The translations under genes were made by a program, and so were the position numbers. Below are positions 1-9,447 of a stretch of DNA of 40,447 nt, piece by piece. The notes under the pieces were generated by a model. That model ran no database searches, had not been told where the DNA came from, and saw only the letters and a program-made list of their open reading frames with translations. How positions within the stretch are numbered: position 1 is the first letter of the stretch; every line of letters starts with the position of its first letter. Origin of the DNA: Isosphaeraceae bacterium (GTDB taxonomy: Bacteria > Planctomycetota > Planctomycetia > Isosphaerales > Isosphaeraceae); assembly GCA_021324445.1 (NCBI GenBank), contig JAJPJC010000260.1:1-40447 (forward strand), given 5' to 3'.

Positions 1-1
1 A

Positions 2-3000
2 GCCGCCCGTGCCGATGAGTTTGTACGAGCCGGTGACCGAGCCCGAGCCGGAGATGTCATTGGCCGCGGCGCCGGCGCTGGTGCCGTTGGTGTTCAGGGC
101 GACGATCGTACTCTCCAGCGTGACGCTGGTCGGGTTGGAGAGGCTGCCCGCCTGGACGAAGATCCCCCCGCCGAGGCTGGCCACGTTGTAGGCGATCGTG
201 CTGTTGAAGACGCTGAGGGTGCCACCGCCGATGTACAGGCCGCCGCCGGCGCCGCTGCCGTTGCTCGAGCCGTTGGATCCGGTGATGCCCGGGCCGCCCG
301 CCTGGCCGCTGGCTCCATTCGGTCCCGTGGAACCGTGGCCCGCCTGCGGGCCGGTCCCGCCATCGGCGAAACCGCCGGCGCCGCCGGCGCCGCCGGGTCC
401 GCCGGAGCCGGCGAGGCCGCCGAAGCCGCCGGCGCCGCCCGGACCCGCCGTCCCGCCCACGGCGAGGTTCTTGGCGATGGTGCTATTGGCCACGGTGACC
501 ACCCCGCGCTGGAGGTACAGGCCGCCGCCGGCGCCGGATCCGCCCACGCCGCCAGACCCGCCGGATCCGCCCGCGCCGCCGCTGCCGCCGTTGCCCCCGT
601 GGCCGCCCTTGCCCCCCTTGCCGCCGGGTCCGCCGCCGCCGGTCTGCAACAGCGAGGCCGCCACGGTGGGGGCGCCGCCGTTGCCGCCGTTGTTGAGCGG
701 GACGAAGTGGGTGTGCGTGGTCACGCCGCCGCCGGGGGTCCTGCTGGTGGTCACGCTGGTGCCCTCGTAGCCCCCGACGCCGCCCAGTCCGCCGAATCCC
801 CCGAAGCCACCAGTGCCCCCGGCGCCCCCCGCGCCGCCGAGCGCCTTGTTGTTGCTGACCGTATCCGCGAAAAGGGTCAGCGCACCGCCATCGACGTACA
901 AGCCGCCGCCGTAACCGCTGCCGCCCGCGCCGCCGCTGCCGCCCGCGCCGCCCGTGCCCCCGTTACCGCCGTTGCCACCAGGACCATCCGTGCCGCCTTT
1001 GCCACCGCTGCCGCCGAAGCCGGCATGGTATTGAGTGGTTATCGCGCCCCCCGCGCTGGTGTGGACTGTCTTCAGCACCCCCACATTCCCACCGTTGCCA
1101 CCCTTTCCGCCGGGACCCCCGCCACCACTGAAGGAGCTCAAGGCGTTGCCGCCTGTCCCACCCGGGCCGCCTGTCCCACCCAGGCCGCCAGGACCACCCG
1201 CTGCGCTATTGCCGTCGATCGTCACGCTGGTCAGGCTGACGGTGCCTCCGCTGACGTAGACACCCCCGCCGGCGCCCGAGCCGCCCGAACCGCCATTGCC
1301 ACCATGGCCGCCCGCGCCGCCCGCGCCGCCGCTGCCTCCTGCGCCGCCCGCGCCGCCGTTGCCGCCCGCGCCGCCGTTGCCGCCCGTGCCGGTCACCGCG
1401 CCGCTCGCCGCCGGCTTGCCCCCGGCGCCCCCTTCACCGCCCCTGCCCCCAAGCCCCCCGATCCCTCCACGACCTGCCGGTCCTCCAAATTCGCCAAACC
1501 CGCAGGCACCGCCCGGCCCGCCCAGGGCCAGGTTGCCCGAGATCGTCAGGTGATTCAGGTGGACGCTCCCTGCCTCCACGTAGAGTCCCCCGCCAGACCC
1601 GTAGCCCCCGGTTCCTCCCAGAGCGCCGTCCCCACCGTGGCCGCCAGAGCCGCCCTTGCCGGCGGCGCCACCGGCGCCGCCGGTGCCGCCATTGCCGCCA
1701 TTGCCGCCACTGAGAGCCCCAGCCGTGCCCGAGGCCCCATTGCCACCGCTGCCCCCAAAACCGCCGCTGCCGCCAGTAGCGCCGGTACCGCCAGGACCCC
1801 CAAGACCACCCGGACCGCCGAGACCACCGGCACCGCCTTGAGCCAGGTTTCCCGTCAGGCTGCCCTGGCTCATCATCAAGCTGCCGCCGCGGATGAAAAC
1901 GCCACCGCCGTAGCCAGCTCCGCCGGAGCCGCCGGAGCCCCCGAGGTGACCCGCGCCGCCGTTACCACCATGGCCACCGTCGTTGCCGGCACCGCCCTTA
2001 CCCCCATTGCCGCCGGAGTGTCCGGTGGAGAGGCCCGCACCACCGTTACCCCCACTACCCCCCTTGCCGCCAGGGCCACCAGAGCCGCCGGTGCCTCCAA
2101 AACCTCCCAGACCACCCGTACCACCGACGGCGAGGTTGTACTCGATGGTGACGGTCTTGAGGGTCACCAAACCACCGCCGATGAAGAGGCCGCCACCGGA
2201 GCCGGTGCCACCGGCCTGGCCATTGCCGGCGCCGCCGGCGTTGCCGCCGCGACCACCATTCCCTCCGTGACCACCCGATTTGCCGGTCAGGCCCGGGCCG
2301 GCCGATCCCCCCGGCGCGCCGGTGCCCCCAAACCCGCCGGCCCCACCGGCTCCGGCGAAGCCTCCGTTCCCCCCGGGACCACCGAGGGCGGCGTTGGCTC
2401 CGAGGATGTCGCCGCTGGCCGCGAGCGTGCCTGCGGCGATGAACACACCACCACCGTAAGCCAGTCCGCCGAAGCCGCCCGAGCCGCCCTGGCCGCCGGT
2501 GCCGCCATTGCCGCCATTGCCGCCGCCGGGCATGGCCGCGGTTCCCGGGATGCCGGATGTCCCCACGCCGCCGGCGCCGCCGAAGCCGCCGGTGCCGCCG
2601 CTGCCGCCGACCGCGGTGTTGTCCTTCAGGTTATTCCCGCTCAGGTTCGCCGATCCCCCGGCGAGATCAAGGGCACCGCCGGCACCCTGCCCGCCGGCGC
2701 CGCCGAAGCCGCCGGACCCACCGGGCTTGCCGGCGAACTCGCCCCCGTGGCCGCCGGCACCCCCCGCGCCGCCGGCGCCGCCAGCGGCCCGGTTCAGCTC
2801 GAACAGGGTGCCGGAGACGGTCAGACTCCCGCTCGCCACGTAGGCGCCGCCGCCACTGCCCGAACCACCGTCGCCGCCCCGGCCGCCGGCGCCTCCGGTG
2901 ACGGCTTGCGTCGCCGGGTTGTAGTTGGTTTTCCGCGTGTAGGTCGAGCCGCTGGGTGTGAGCGTGTAGGCAGTCCCCCCCGTGCCGCCACTACCGCCCG

Positions 3001-5413
3001 GACCGCCGGCACCGCCGGCGGCGACATTCCCGCTAAGGATGTCGTTCTTCAGAGTCAGGGAGCCGCTGGCCAGGTAGATCCCGCCGCCGCGCGCATCGCC
3101 GCCGGGGGTGCCGTCGCCGCCCGGACCGCCGGGGCCGTTGCCGCCGTGAGCGCCGCTGGCGCCCACCGCCCCGATGGCCGTGTTGTCCTGGATCGCCACG
3201 CCGGTCATCGACACCGCGGCACCCTCGATCAGCACGCCGCCGCCCAGCGCCGTGCTGCCGCCCAGCATCCCGCCATTGATGGCGCCGCCGCCCGAGAGGC
3301 TCAGACCTTGGAGGATCAGCGCCAGGCCGGCACCGGCCGAGCTGACCACCTCGAAGATGCGGTCGTACCACCCTTGGGCCGTATCCGGCTCGATGATCGT
3401 GCTCCCCGCGCCCGCGCCGGTGATCGTCAGCGTCTTGGCCGTGATGGCCGAGATCCCGTCATGGACGAGCAACTCGCCCATGTGGGTGTTCGTCAGCGGG
3501 TAGGAGGCCGCTCCCAGGATGAGGTTATTGCTGGCGAGGGTGTCGCTGTTGGCCAGGTCGAGGTCTGTACGCAGGCTGGTATCCGTCGGCACCGGGTAGA
3601 ATGTCCCCACACTCGGGGTCGTGTTGGCGACGACGTTGAAGGGATTGCTGACGATGGTCGCGAAGTCGGGGCTGGTGACCCGGAACTGGTAACCGCTGGC
3701 CAACTGGCTCAACGACAACCCATCGAAGACGGCCTGGCCGCTGGCGAAGTTGCCGGGCAGCGGGTCGAAGGGGACGCCGCCCGGGTTGCTCGAGAGCGTC
3801 AGCGTGGCGGTGCCGTTGAAGCTGGTATCCACCTGGCCGAAGGCATCCTCGGCCGCGACGATGATGCCGAACCGGCTGCCGGCAATCAGGTTGGCCGGCG
3901 GCTGGAAGGTCACGGCCATCTGGCTGGCGAGGCCGTAGGCGGTCAGGTTGGGGACCAGGACATCGGCCTTGGGGGTGCCCAGCCCGGTGGCCTCGTCGTA
4001 GCCCCGCCGGGCGGGAAAGCCGTTATTGCCGGTGGTGATGTCGTGGTAGCTGCTGTCGTAGTCCATGCTGTACAGGGCCGGCAGCGTCTGGGTGTTGCCG
4101 GTCAGGGGTGCCCCGCCGGCCAGAGCCCGACCCTGGTCGGCGATGGCGACCAGGCCGGCCATCAAGGGGGAGGCCAGGCTGGTGCCGCCGACCTGAAGCC
4201 ACGGCGTGGAACTGCCCAGGTCGTACGAGTCGTAAACGGCCACGCCGGTGCTCGGGTCCGCGTCGAGGGAGACATCCGGGATCGTCCGCTTGCCGGTGTC
4301 CTGGACTCCCAACTGGTAACTCGGCTCGGGCTGGTACTGGCTGATGCCGCCGCCGCCGGCGCCGTTGCTGTTGTTCCAGGCGGTCTCGGAGTTGTAGGAG
4401 TTGTCCGGATTGAGGTACAACGACGTACCGCCGACCGCCACGACGTAGGGCGAATAGGCGGGATACGCACCGGGTGCCCCGCTATCACCCGTGGCGGCCA
4501 CGAAGGTCACCCCGGGGTGGCCGGCGAAGATGTTCATGTCGTAGAATTCTTCGCCGGAACTCCCGAAGGTGGACTCCGGATTGCCCCAGCTCATCGAGAC
4601 GACCGAGGCGAGTGTGGCGGCGGTGCCGGCCCCGGTGAGCAGGTCTCGTAGCGATTGAGTAAGGCTGTTGTAGTCGTAGTTGGTCTCAACCACGACGATA
4701 TTGGCCGCGGGCGCCATGGCATGCGCCCATTCGATGTCGAGAGCCTCCTCCAGACCCCAGTTATGGAAGGGATCCGGTCCGGGCAGGTCCGCGGGGTTGC
4801 TGCTGCCGGCCTGGTTCACCTTGATGAAGCTGGGGGGATCGGGCAGGCCGAACTGCACGTCGAACTTGTGCAGGTCGCTGGAGTCGAAGTTGGCATCGGT
4901 GCTGTCGACGAAGCCCGGGTTATCGTAGGCGTCGACCAGGGCGATGGTCTGGCCCGCCCCATCCCCCTTGATGCTTCCGAAGACGATGTTGTCGGCCCCG
5001 TAGGCTCCCTGAATCTGCTGCGGGGTGTAGGCGGTCGAAGGCGGACTGGACGATTGGTACGAGACGGAGTGACTGGGTGGGGTGCCTGGGGAGCTGAGGT
5101 TCGGGGGCAGGTAGACGACGTAATCCGGCTGGACATGGGGCGGCAGTGCGGCGTCGGCCGCGGCGTACTGGGGCAGGACGCCGATGAGGCTGGACTGGCC
5201 GGCGGGAGCGGATGGGCCGCTCGAGCCGGCCGGACCGGCCGGGCCGCTGGCCGCCGCGTGCGGGCCCACAAACGGCGGCGTGATCGAGCGGGGGAGCGTC
5301 GAGAGCACCAGGCGCCGTTCCATGGTCTCCAGGATCGGCCGCCACGACCGCGACCGCCGGCGACGCGACTGTGTGCGGAGTGACGGCTGAACGGATCGCT
5401 TGCGGATCGACAT
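2..5413 (-). CDS. Giant secreted sedolisin (S53) serine-carboxyl protease with PGRS-like Gly-rich beta-helix array; 3' end outside window
   Basis: Extracellular acid-type endopeptidase of the sedolisin family by sequence. It starts at ATG 5413 behind AGGGAGAG. The N-terminus is Arg-rich and carries the planctomycete surface motif LETMERRLVLS (residues 29-38). The S53 catalytic module covers about residues 90-420. I see the Glu/Asp pair in GLEEALDIEW (E222, D226), the oxyanion Asp in AATGDSG (D310) and the nucleophile in GGTSLASP (S412). A linker with Ig-like features follows. From about residue 680 to the window edge the protein is GGX repeats. About 12-13 repeats of a GGGxYxxxGxxxLxxxxIxxNxAxGG rung, like right-handed beta-helix turns, are separated by pure Gly-rich spacers. 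At least 1804 codons are open and no stop is reached. The large plus-strand ORFs over it are exact antisense codon shadows. The family call is firm; the role of the array (adhesion, matrix, self-display) is unknown. Confidence 0.88.
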   Translation of the reverse strand, partial: MSIRKRSVQPSLRTQSRRRRSRSWRPILETMERRLVLSTLPRSITPPFVGPHAAASGPAGPAGSSGPSAPAGQSSLIGVLPQYAAADAALPPHVQPDYVVYLPPNLSSPGTPPSHSVSYQSSSPPSTAYTPQQIQGAYGADNIVFGSIKGDGAGQTIALVDAYDNPGFVDSTDANFDSSDLHKFDVQFGLPDPPSFIKVNQAGSSNPADLPGPDPFHNWGLEEALDIEWAHAMAPAANIVVVETNYDYNSLTQSLRDLLTGAGTAATLASVVSMSWGNPESTFGSSGEEFYDMNIFAGHPGVTFVAATGDSGAPGAYPAYSPYVVAVGGTSLYLNPDNSYNSETAWNNSNGAGGGGISQYQPEPSYQLGVQDTGKRTIPDVSLDADPSTGVAVYDSYDLGSSTPWLQVGGTSLASPLMAGLVAIADQGRALAGGAPLTGNTQTLPALYSMDYDSSYHDITTGNNGFPARRGYDEATGLGTPKADVLVPNLTAYGLASQMAVTFQPPANLIAGSRFGIIVAAEDAFGQVDTSFNGTATLTLSSNPGGVPFDPLPGNFASGQAVFDGLSLSQLASGYQFRVTSPDFATIVSNPFNVVANTTPSVGTFYPVPTDTSLRTDLDLANSDTLASNNLILGAASYPLTNTHMGELLVHDGISAITAKTLTITGAGAGSTIIEPDTAQGWYDRIFEVVSSAGAGLALILQGLSLSGGGAINGGMLGGSTALGGGVLIEGAAVSMTGVAIQDNTAIGAVGASGAHGGNGPGGPGGDGTPGGDARGGGIYLASGSLTLKNDILSGNVAAGGAGGPGGSGGTGGTAYTLTPSGSTYTRKTNYNPATQAVTGGAGGRGGDGGSGSGGGAYVASGSLTVSGTLFELNRAAGGAGGAGGAGGHGGEFAGKPGGSGGFGGAGGQGAGGALDLAGGSANLSGNNLKDNTAVGGSGGTGGFGGAGGVGTSGIPGTAAMPGGGNGGNGGTGGQGGSGGFGGLAYGGGVFIAAGTLAASGDILGANAALGGPGGNGGFAGAGGAGGFGGTGAPGGSAGPGLTGKSGGHGGNGGRGGNAGGAGNGQAGGTGSGGGLFIGGGLVTLKTVTIEYNLAVGGTGGLGGFGGTGGSGGPGGKGGSGGNGGAGLSTGHSGGNGGKGGAGNDGGHGGNGGAGHLGGSGGSGGAGYGGGVFIRGGSLMMSQGSLTGNLAQGGAGGLGGPGGLGGPGGTGATGGSGGFGGSGGNGASGTAGALSGGNGGNGGTGGAGGAAGKGGSGGHGGDGALGGTGGYGSGGGLYVEAGSVHLNHLTISGNLALGGPGGACGFGEFGGPAGRGGIGGLGGRGGEGGAGGKPAASGAVTGTGGNGGAGGNGGAGGAGGSGGAGGAGGHGGNGGSGGSGAGGGVYVSGGTVSLTSVTIDGNSAAGGPGGLGGTGGPGGTGGNALSSFSGGGGPGGKGGNGGNVGVLKTVHTSAGGAITTQYHAGFGGSGGKGGTDGPGGNGGNGGTGGAGGSGGAGGSGYGGGLYVDGGALTLFADTVSNNKALGGAGGAGGTGGFGGFGGLGGVGGYEGTSVTTSRTPGGGVTTHTHFVPLNNGGNGGAPTVAASLLQTGGGGPGGKGGKGGHGGNGGSGGAGGSGGSGGVGGSGAGGGLYLQRGVVTVANSTIAKNLAVGGTAGPGGAGGFGGLAGSGGPGGAGGAGGFADGGTGPQAGHGSTGPNGASGQAGGPGITGSNGSSNGSGAGGGLYIGGGTLSVFNSTIAYNVASLGGGIFVQAGSLSNPTSVTLESTIVALNTNGTSAGAAANDISGSGSVTGSYKLIGTGG

Positions 5414-6100
5414 GAGGCTCTCCCTCAGATGAGCAGACCCGGCGCTGGTCAGGCCCGTACGCCGGCCCGGATTCCCTGGATGACCTTAGTGCTGCGCTCG
5501 CATCGATCAAACCCAGGCGCGCGCACCATCCCCTTGCTCAACATCGCGATCCCGAAGACGCTGGGCCTGTTTCCAGGCTTCCGACGGCCGCGTTGCCCGC
5601 TCAAGACGATCCCAATCCGAGCGGCAGTGAACGGGTCTGGAGGTCTTCTTTTCCCTGGGGCAGGGACCTCACATCGATCGAGGAGGCGACATCGACGTAC
5701 CGGCCCGATTCACGTACCTCCCCGGTGTCGCTGGTACTTCTGAGCCTCCTGGACTCCGGGCTCGCGAACCACCTTGATAACAAGGCCCCTGGTCGGTATC
5801 AAGTACCCGACCTCCAGGGGGAGGGTTTTTTCAGGGAGGATTAGACGAAAAGTTGACGCGAAACGACATCCAACTTGGTGCCCGTGAGGTCCAGGATCCG
5901 CCCACGAATCAGGCAAGCATCCGTTTCTCTCAGCGGGTGCGTCGCTGGTCGGTTTCCCTGCCACTTCTTTCCGACTCCGCGGGGACTTGGCCGGGTGCGC
6001 AGCGCGACGGCCGACGCCGCGAGCGCGCGGCCTGGCCAATCGGGACGCCGGACCGGGGGACGGCCGGAGACACCGGGAGAGCCGGGGGCTCGATCCGTTC
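5414..6100. other. Intergenic region, no convincing gene
   Basis: 687 bases lie between the start of the giant protease and the end of the AhpD-like gene. Short ORFs exist on both strands but none has a recognisable product or a good ribosome binding site. It contains one perfect small palindrome (5772-5785, CCTTG-ATAA-CAAGG) and a hairpin followed by a T run (listed separately). The protease promoter should lie near the 5414 end, but no clear -35/-10 pair was found. Confidence 0.6.
5786..5831 (+). terminator. Hairpin plus T6 run, terminator-like
   Basis: Arms CCCCTGG (from 5786) and CCAGGGG (ending 5820) flank partly paired TCGGTA/TACCCGA segments. Six T follow at 5826-5831. The shape is a rho-independent terminator on the plus strand, but no plus-strand gene lies upstream. 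It may serve a short transcript or be a relic. Confidence 0.35.
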
Positions 6101-6529
6101 TCAAAGGGGTGGCCGGACGTCGGGCTGGACCTGGTAGCCGTTGGCCAGCGCGTTGGTCATGTTGAACAGCCCGACGATGGCCAGGACCTCGCCGAGGGTT
6201 TCCTCATCCAGGCCCAGCTTGCGCAGGGCGGCGGTGTGCGAGTTGATGCAATACGGGCAGGCGTTGGTAGCCGAGACGGCCAGCGCGATGATCTCGCGGG
6301 TCTTCGGGTCGAGCCGGGGGGCGCGGCCGGTTGCCTCGGGATGCATCAGCGTCTTCAGGTTGTGCCAGACCTCCTCGAGCAGTGCCGGGTTGGTGGCGAG
6401 GACGCGCCAGAAGGCCGGTACGAAGTCGATGTTCTTGGTCTGCTTGATGTCGGCGAAGATCGCGGCGACGTTCCCGGTTGCCGCGCGCTCCTCGACCGGC
6501 TGGACGGTGGCGATGCGTTCCTCGGACAT
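6101..6529 (-). CDS. AhpD-like carboxymuconolactone decarboxylase-family protein
   Basis: 142-residue all-helical protein of the AhpD/CMD family. Members with a CxxC-x3-H centre act as thiol peroxidase or alkylhydroperoxidase components; CMD members without it are decarboxylases. The redox motif CPYCINSH is present (C91, C94, H98), preceded by the family's DPKTREIIALAVSA helix. This favours a peroxidase-like role in the cytoplasm. The length is normal for a single-domain member. ATG 6529 follows GAGGAGG with 6-7 bases spacing. An extended -10 (TGGTATGCT, TATGCT at 6568-6573) could drive it. No peroxiredoxin partner is adjacent, so the substrate is unknown. Confidence 0.88.
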   Translation of the reverse strand: MSEERIATVQPVEERAATGNVAAIFADIKQTKNIDFVPAFWRVLATNPALLEEVWHNLKTLMHPEATGRAPRLDPKTREIIALAVSATNACPYCINSHTAALRKLGLDEETLGEVLAIVGLFNMTNALANGYQVQPDVRPPL

Positions 6530-6700
6530 GGGTGCCTCCTCGAGTCAGCTCCAAAGCCGGGACCTTCAGCATACCAAGTCGGTGGCCTCGGCTCGAAGCA
6601 TCCGGCTCGGCTTCCCGAGAGACGGTGAAATCTCTTGTACTCGAGCCGGGTAGAGATCCTGGTGGGATGCCGATCCGGGAATGAGGGGAACTTGCCTCGG

Positions 6701-7681
6701 ATGGTGCCCATTCGTCTGCCCCGCATCTCGAGGCGGCGCCTCCGGCGGGGGTTCGTCGTCTTCGTGGCCGTGCTGGCGAGCTGGCTGCTCGTCTCCTCGG
6801 CGGTTGCGTATCGGCTCACCCGACGCTATCAGACTCGGATCGAGGAGCCTGCTCCGAGCCCGGCGTGGGGGCAACTGGAGCGCCACCGGCTCGTGACCCG
6901 CGACGGCCAGGAGCTCGGCGCGTGGTTCGTCGACGGCCGCGACGACGCCCCGAGCGTGCTGGTGCTCCACGGCCACAAGGGGCGGCGGTGGAATAGCCTG
7001 AGCCGGGCCGAGCTGCTGGCCTCCCACGGCTGCGCGGTGCTGATGATCTCGCACCGAGCCCATGGGGACTCCACCGGCGAGTTCGATGACCTCGGCTTCG
7101 GCGCCCGCCACGACGTGGTCGCCGCGGTGCAGTTCCTGGAGGCCCGTCGACCGGGCCGGCCGGTGGTCGTCGACGGCAGCTCGATGGGGGCGGCAGCGGC
7201 CGTCTTCGCCACCGCCGAGCTGGGACATCGTGTGCGGGGCTACATCCTGGAGAGCCCCTACCAGGACCTGGAGGTTGCGGTCTGGAACCGGGTCGAGCTG
7301 GCGCTGCCCCCCCTGCTCTGCCACATCGCGTACGCGGGTTTGAAGACGGTCGCCCCGATCTTCCTGCCCCACCTGGCGGAGATCTCGCCGCTGCTGGCGC
7401 TTGCCGGCATCCCCGACGACGTGCCGGTCTTGATCCTGGCCGGAGCCGACGATCGCCTGGCGCGCCCCGAGGAGGCCCGCGCCCTCCACGACCGGGTCGC
7501 AACCCATGGCCGGCTGGTGTTCATCCCGGGCGCCGGACACGGCGACCTGCTCCACTCCGCGCCGGAGCTCTACGCCCGGACGGTCGTGGCGTTCTGCCGG
7601 GAAATCGCGACACCGGCGCGGATCCGTTCGACGAAGATTTCGCCAAGCCAGGATCGAGGGATGAGAGGAATGGCTCGATAG
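6701..7681 (+). CDS. Membrane-anchored alpha/beta hydrolase
   Basis: 326-residue serine hydrolase. An Arg-rich N-terminus (RISRRRLRRG) is followed by one membrane segment (about residues 18-38). The alpha/beta hydrolase fold comes next: oxyanion-side LHGHKG (residues 89-94), nucleophile elbow GSSMG (S161), acid in AGADD (D250 or D251) and His in GAGHGD (H280). This resembles the BAAT/dienelactone-hydrolase-like 'lysophospholipase' group often found as single-TM proteins. Its substrate cannot be read from the sequence. I prefer ATG 6701 (after GAGGGGAA) because it places the charged stretch and TM at the N-terminus; the frame is open 22 codons further upstream. Confidence 0.85.
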   Translation: MVPIRLPRISRRRLRRGFVVFVAVLASWLLVSSAVAYRLTRRYQTRIEEPAPSPAWGQLERHRLVTRDGQELGAWFVDGRDDAPSVLVLHGHKGRRWNSLSRAELLASHGCAVLMISHRAHGDSTGEFDDLGFGARHDVVAAVQFLEARRPGRPVVVDGSSMGAAAAVFATAELGHRVRGYILESPYQDLEVAVWNRVELALPPLLCHIAYAGLKTVAPIFLPHLAEISPLLALAGIPDDVPVLILAGADDRLARPEEARALHDRVATHGRLVFIPGAGHGDLLHSAPELYARTVVAFCREIATPARIRSTKISPSQDRGMRGMAR

Positions 7682-7710
7682 GCACGCCGGGGAGTGGCGT
7701 TCGACCCGCG

Positions 7711-8403
7711 CTACGTGTTGCCGCCGGCCGCAGCCAGCTTGGCGACGAACGCGGCGTGTTCGGGGGTGGCGCAGCCCAGGTCGACCACGGCGCGGAGCCG
7801 CCGCCGGTCGCCCTGGATCAATGCCAGTGGGTCGAGCCACAGTCCGGGAAAGACGGTCGAGCGGTACAGCCCATCGCCGCCGATCGGACGTTGCACCAGC
7901 ACGCCCTGTTCCTGACCGAACCAGAAGATTTCGTCCGGGTCGATCGCGCGGACGACGTATTCCCGCACTCCGGCCCGCTCGTAGTCGGCCTTCTTTGGCA
8001 CCAGGTCGACATACCGGGTCGCCTTGGAAACCTCGACGACGAGCTCCGGACCGCCGTGGACGAACCCGTCTTCGTCCCAGGTCCGACCCCCATACTCGGG
8101 CAGGATGCGGAGCAGCCCATCGGGTTGCGGCTCGCTCTTCCAGCCGAGAATGGTCGAGGCGTTGTCCATGACCTGTAACCTGGGGGTCTGCTCGGCGTAG
8201 TAGTCGAGCCACACGATGACGGGGACCTGGGCGATTCCATGCTCACAGCCGACAGGGCTGGGCATATAAACGACTCCATCGATCAAATCGGCCCGGGTGC
8301 CGGGCGGCATCATCTCGTAGAGCGCGTGGAATGTGGGTTGGTCGAGGCGCAGACCCTCGACGAGCGTACGGGGCGGATCGACCACGGGGTTGCGCTGGGA
8401 CAT
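7711..8403 (-). CDS. Uma2 family (DUF820) putative endonuclease
   Basis: 230-residue protein with the Uma2 PD-(D/E)XK-like fold. The family pattern is visible as the LIDGVVY segment near residue 40, GPELVVEVS as the acidic core strand, and K-x-DYERAGVREYVV as the Lys/Tyr helix leading to the next strand. Uma2 proteins are expanded in planctomycetes and cyanobacteria, and their biological role is unclear. The nuclease activity is a fold-based prediction. ATG 8403 follows a GAGGG-containing leader. It lies convergent to the hydrolase, with 29 bases between stops. Confidence 0.85.
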   Translation of the reverse strand: MSQRNPVVDPPRTLVEGLRLDQPTFHALYEMMPPGTRADLIDGVVYMPSPVGCEHGIAQVPVIVWLDYYAEQTPRLQVMDNASTILGWKSEPQPDGLLRILPEYGGRTWDEDGFVHGGPELVVEVSKATRYVDLVPKKADYERAGVREYVVRAIDPDEIFWFGQEQGVLVQRPIGGDGLYRSTVFPGLWLDPLALIQGDRRRLRAVVDLGCATPEHAAFVAKLAAAGGNT

Positions 8404-8551
8404 GACCTGGCCCTCTGCTTCAGATAAGGATCAGACCAAGATCCAGCCTACCCGGCCCAAGCCAGGTCTTCAAGGCACGGCGGCTGGCACCGCCCTGGGG
8501 CAAGACCTGGATGCCCAACGGCTTCGGGTGCGGTCATCGACCGGAGGAAGT

Positions 8552-9439
8552 TCAGATCGACGGATTCTTAGGGGATCGTGCTCGCCCCTTACCGCCGGTG
8601 GTGGGTTCGGGGCTGCCGTTGAGCGGCTGGCCGGGACGGGCGGCCTCCAGGCGGGCGCGGATCGCCGCGGCGTAGTCGGGCGAGAGCTCGAAGCCGAGGA
8701 ACCGCCGCTGGAGCTTCTTGGCCACGACGAGCGTGGTGCCGCTGCCGCCGAAGGGGTCAAGCACGACCTCGCCGGGGTTCGAACAAGCCTTGATGATCCG
8801 CCCCAGGAGCTGCTCGGGCATCTGGCAGCCGTGCCAGCCGGTGCGCTCCTTGAACGTGCCGCAGACCCGCGGGAAGTACCAGGTGTCCCCCTCGGGGGCG
8901 AAGCCGCCGGGGACGTCCTGCGGCCGGAGGATCCAGGTGTCGTCCGGCAGCCGCCCCTCGGGGTTGGCCCGCGCGTCGAAATACACCAACTGCCGCGCCG
9001 AGGGGACGCGGATCGCCATGTCGTTGAACGTGAAACGTTTGGGGTCCCGCACGAAGTAAAACAAGTGGGCGTGACTCCGGGTGAATTTCTTCGTGCAGTG
9101 GACCCCAAACGTATAGTACCAAACCACCCAGCTCCGCAGCGACAGACCGAGCTCGCTGTGGAACAGGACCTTCAACTCGGCGGCGAACTCGTCGCCGATC
9201 GCCAGCCAGAACGTCCCGCTGGGCTTGAGCACCCGCACGACCTCGCGGCCCCAGGCCAGCGTCCAGTCGAGATAGGCCCGGGCATCGCGGCGGTCGTCGT
9301 AGATATCGTAATCATAGCCGATGTTGAAGGGTGGGTCGGCGAAAACCAGGTCGATCGAGCCGTCCTCCAGTCGAGGGAACAACTCCAGGCAATCGCCGTC
9401 GTACAGGCGATCGAGGGCCAGAGGAGAGTGGAGATCCAT
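8552..9439 (-). CDS. Orphan beta-class DNA methyltransferase (N6-adenine/N4-cytosine type)
   Basis: 295-residue SAM-dependent DNA methyltransferase. The catalytic motif IV is DPPF (residues 35-38) near the N-terminus. The SAM-binding motif I is DPFGGSGTT (residues 228-236) near the C-terminus. The order IV then I defines the beta class, which includes CcrM-like and many type II enzymes; DPPF suits N6-adenine slightly better. No restriction nuclease is adjacent, so it is probably a solitary enzyme. It lies 8 bases downstream of the sigma-54-type activator on the same strand. I use ATG 9439; an in-frame TTG at 9451 would overlap the upstream stop by 4 bases. The recognition sequence is unknown. 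Confidence 0.9.
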   Translation of the reverse strand: MDLHSPLALDRLYDGDCLELFPRLEDGSIDLVFADPPFNIGYDYDIYDDRRDARAYLDWTLAWGREVVRVLKPSGTFWLAIGDEFAAELKVLFHSELGLSLRSWVVWYYTFGVHCTKKFTRSHAHLFYFVRDPKRFTFNDMAIRVPSARQLVYFDARANPEGRLPDDTWILRPQDVPGGFAPEGDTWYFPRVCGTFKERTGWHGCQMPEQLLGRIIKACSNPGEVVLDPFGGSGTTLVVAKKLQRRFLGFELSPDYAAAIRARLEAARPGQPLNGSPEPTTGGKGRARSPKNPSI

Positions 9440-9447
9440 GGGATGGC

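Noticed and set aside
70..3200. CRISPR array or satellite repeat
   Set aside because: The periodic GCC/CCG pattern is coding (GGX repeats in an open frame with beta-helix rungs); repeat units are irregular and there are no constant repeats with unique spacers.
335..4651. 1438-codon plus-strand ORF rich in Ala, Arg and Gly
   Set aside because: It is in exact antisense codon register with the glycine-rich minus-strand protease (GGC/GGN codons read backwards as GCC Ala), has no ribosome binding site and no domain.
6566..8212. 548-codon minus-strand ORF
   Set aside because: Overlaps the alpha/beta hydrolase and part of the Uma2 gene, whose motifs are unambiguous; no domain in the shadow.
8552..9439. 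Complete type II restriction-modification system
   Set aside because: The adjacent Uma2 gene has a nuclease-like fold but belongs to a family found widely without methyltransferases and is separated by about 150 bases; no cognate restriction enzyme is evident.
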